Shown piece by piece: positions 63,126 to 64,000 of a stretch of 64,000 bases of DNA. The first letter of the stretch is position 1. Every line of letters starts with the position of its first letter. The DNA is taken from the NCBI RefSeq assembly GCF_014200405.1, contig NZ_JACHBQ010000001.1, positions 1,488,001 through 1,552,000 of the forward strand. The letters run 5' to 3'. The notes beneath the pieces were generated by a model. It worked only from the letters and a program-made list of their open reading frames with translations. It was not told the origin of the DNA and did no database searches. This DNA is from Cryobacterium roopkundense. Its GTDB lineage: Bacteria > Actinomycetota > Actinomycetes > Actinomycetales > Microbacteriaceae. Made by a program: the position numbers and the translations under genes.

Positions 63126-63503
63126 TCAGCTCACGAACTTGAACGCGAGCGGGTAGGTGTAGCCCTCACCGCGATTGGCCGCGAGGGCCGCGATGATACT
63201 GAACACCACGAGGATCACCCAGATGGCGGCCAGGGTGAGGTAGCCGATGAAGATTGCCATCAGCACCAGGGAAACCGTGGCGCCGATCGCCATGGTGATC
63301 TGAAAGTTCAGCGCTGTCGCGCCGTGAGCTCGAATGAACGGGCCACGGTCCTTCAGCAGCAGGTACCCGATCAGGGACGGCACGAAGTACAGGAAGATCC
63401 CACCGACGTGGATGAGTGTGGCCCAGAGCTTCTCGTCGGCCGGGCTCAGTGGTGCCACGGGGGACTGGTAGGGATTGGCGGGGGGAGGCGTGGCGTCGGA
63501 CAT
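63126..63503 (-). CDS. DUF4870 membrane protein
   Basis: A 125-residue protein with a proline-rich N-terminus (PPPANPYQSP), then SPADEKLWATLIHVGGIF, and three hydrophobic segments. The motif FIRAHGATALNFQIT is the DUF4870 signature. ATG 63503 lies behind AAGGAG on the minus strand. It ends 5 bases from hemW. A second copy lies upstream. Function is unknown. Confidence 0.85.
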   Translation of the reverse strand: MSDATPPPANPYQSPVAPLSPADEKLWATLIHVGGIFLYFVPSLIGYLLLKDRGPFIRAHGATALNFQITMAIGATVSLVLMAIFIGYLTLAAIWVILVVFSIIAALAANRGEGYTYPLAFKFVS

Positions 63504-63584
63504 TCGGTCTCCTTGATCGGGCACCGGGTGTGTGGCTGTCTGCCACCGGCTCGAACAGCGTACCCGGCCAACCTTGACGGACGG

Positions 63585-64000
63585 CTACTTAATGAGGCGC
63601 AACGAGATCGGGTACCGATAGCTCCCGCCGTTCTTCACCGTGGTGAAACCCATGATCGAGAAGACAATGTCGACGATCCACAGCGCGAAGCCGAGGAACG
63701 AGAACAGGAATCCGACACCAAAGGTCACCATCGCCAGGAACGTGCCGACGAAGAACACGGCGAACCAGGCGATGAGAACCGTGATCTGAAAGTTCAGCGC
63801 CTCCTTCGCCTCGGTGTCGGTGATGCGGCCCCGGTCTTTGAAAACAAGCCAAATGATCAGGGAGGGAAGGAACCCCAGAATTCCGCCCAGGTGGGCAAAG
63901 GACGCCCACTGGCGGTCCTCGGCGTCGGTGAGCGGTGCCGCCGGTGCGGCGGCGGGGTACTGGGGTTGCGGTTGGCCTTGGCCCGGATTCGGGTCGGGAG
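63585..64000 (-). CDS. DUF4870 membrane protein, second copy, N-terminus outside window
   Basis: The minus-strand frame is open from the window edge to the stop at 63585-63587 (138 residues). It begins in a glutamine/proline-rich part (NPGQGQPQPQYP), then TDAEDRQWASFAHLGGILGF and the signature EAKEALNFQIT, with three hydrophobic segments and the end YRYPISLRLIK. It is a paralogue of the preceding gene, 81 bases upstream of it on the same strand. The start lies beyond base 64000. Confidence 0.83.
   Translation of the reverse strand, partial: PDPNPGQGQPQPQYPAAAPAAPLTDAEDRQWASFAHLGGILGFLPSLIIWLVFKDRGRITDTEAKEALNFQITVLIAWFAVFFVGTFLAMVTFGVGFLFSFLGFALWIVDIVFSIMGFTTVKNGGSYRYPISLRLIK

Overview
The window looks like chromosomal core sequence from a high-GC Gram-positive actinobacterium, most likely of the family Microbacteriaceae (Cryobacterium/Leifsonia-like; the genus is a guess). 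The reasons are a dcw cluster without ftsA that runs ftsZ-yggS-sepF-yggT-wag31, a class II DAHP synthase beside a PknL-type kinase and an Rv2175c-type DNA-binding protein, many GTG starts, many apparently leaderless promoters, and a MurE whose meso-diaminopimelate motif is altered. I see no prophage, insertion sequence, CRISPR array, tRNA or rRNA. Nearly all of the DNA is coding.

Layout. 1-7600: acyltransferase (cut by the window edge), aroG, then on the minus strand the PASTA kinase and a LysM wall protein, then the Rv2175c-like regulator, a polyprenyl diphosphate synthase (minus) and a DUF3040 membrane protein. 7640-27550: strong terminator, three-repeat MraZ operator, then mraZ-rsmH-ftsL-ftsI-murE-murF-mraY-murD-ftsW-murG-murC-ftsQ-ftsZ-yggS-sepF-yggT-divIVA-lspA-rluD. 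Most of the genes from rsmH to murG overlap or abut. 27600-36600: dnaE, a second acyltransferase, a flavin reductase (minus), hisD, nrdR, pyrD and an App1-type phosphatase (minus). 36700-40820: TetR regulator and an OpuC-type osmoprotectant ABC transporter, closed by a nested-hairpin terminator. 40835-48050: blaI and an M56 metallopeptidase (minus), divergent from cydABDC. 48050-64000: DedA (minus), pabB, leuS, comEA-comEC-holA, rpsT (minus), an amidohydrolase, lepA-DUF1990-hemW and two DUF4870 membrane proteins (minus, the last one cut by the edge).

How it works together. The central block makes lipid II (MurC-F, MraY, MurG) and the septal machinery that uses it (FtsW/FtsI with FtsL/FtsQ, placed by FtsZ/SepF and polar DivIVA). 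The PASTA kinase, LysM protein and Rv2175c-like protein form a wall-sensing neighbourhood next to it. The BlaI/M56 pair faces the cytochrome bd operon across 79 bases that hold two identical palindromes, which suggests that BlaI controls cydABDC. comEA/comEC point to DNA uptake potential.

I did not find a wholly new multi-gene system. The points most worth checking are the BlaI-cyd regulatory region, a 13-base tandem repeat between ftsL and ftsI, repeated leaderless promoters of the form TAnnnT-N6/7-start, a two-codon leader ORF before the TetR gene, and the altered MurE specificity motif.
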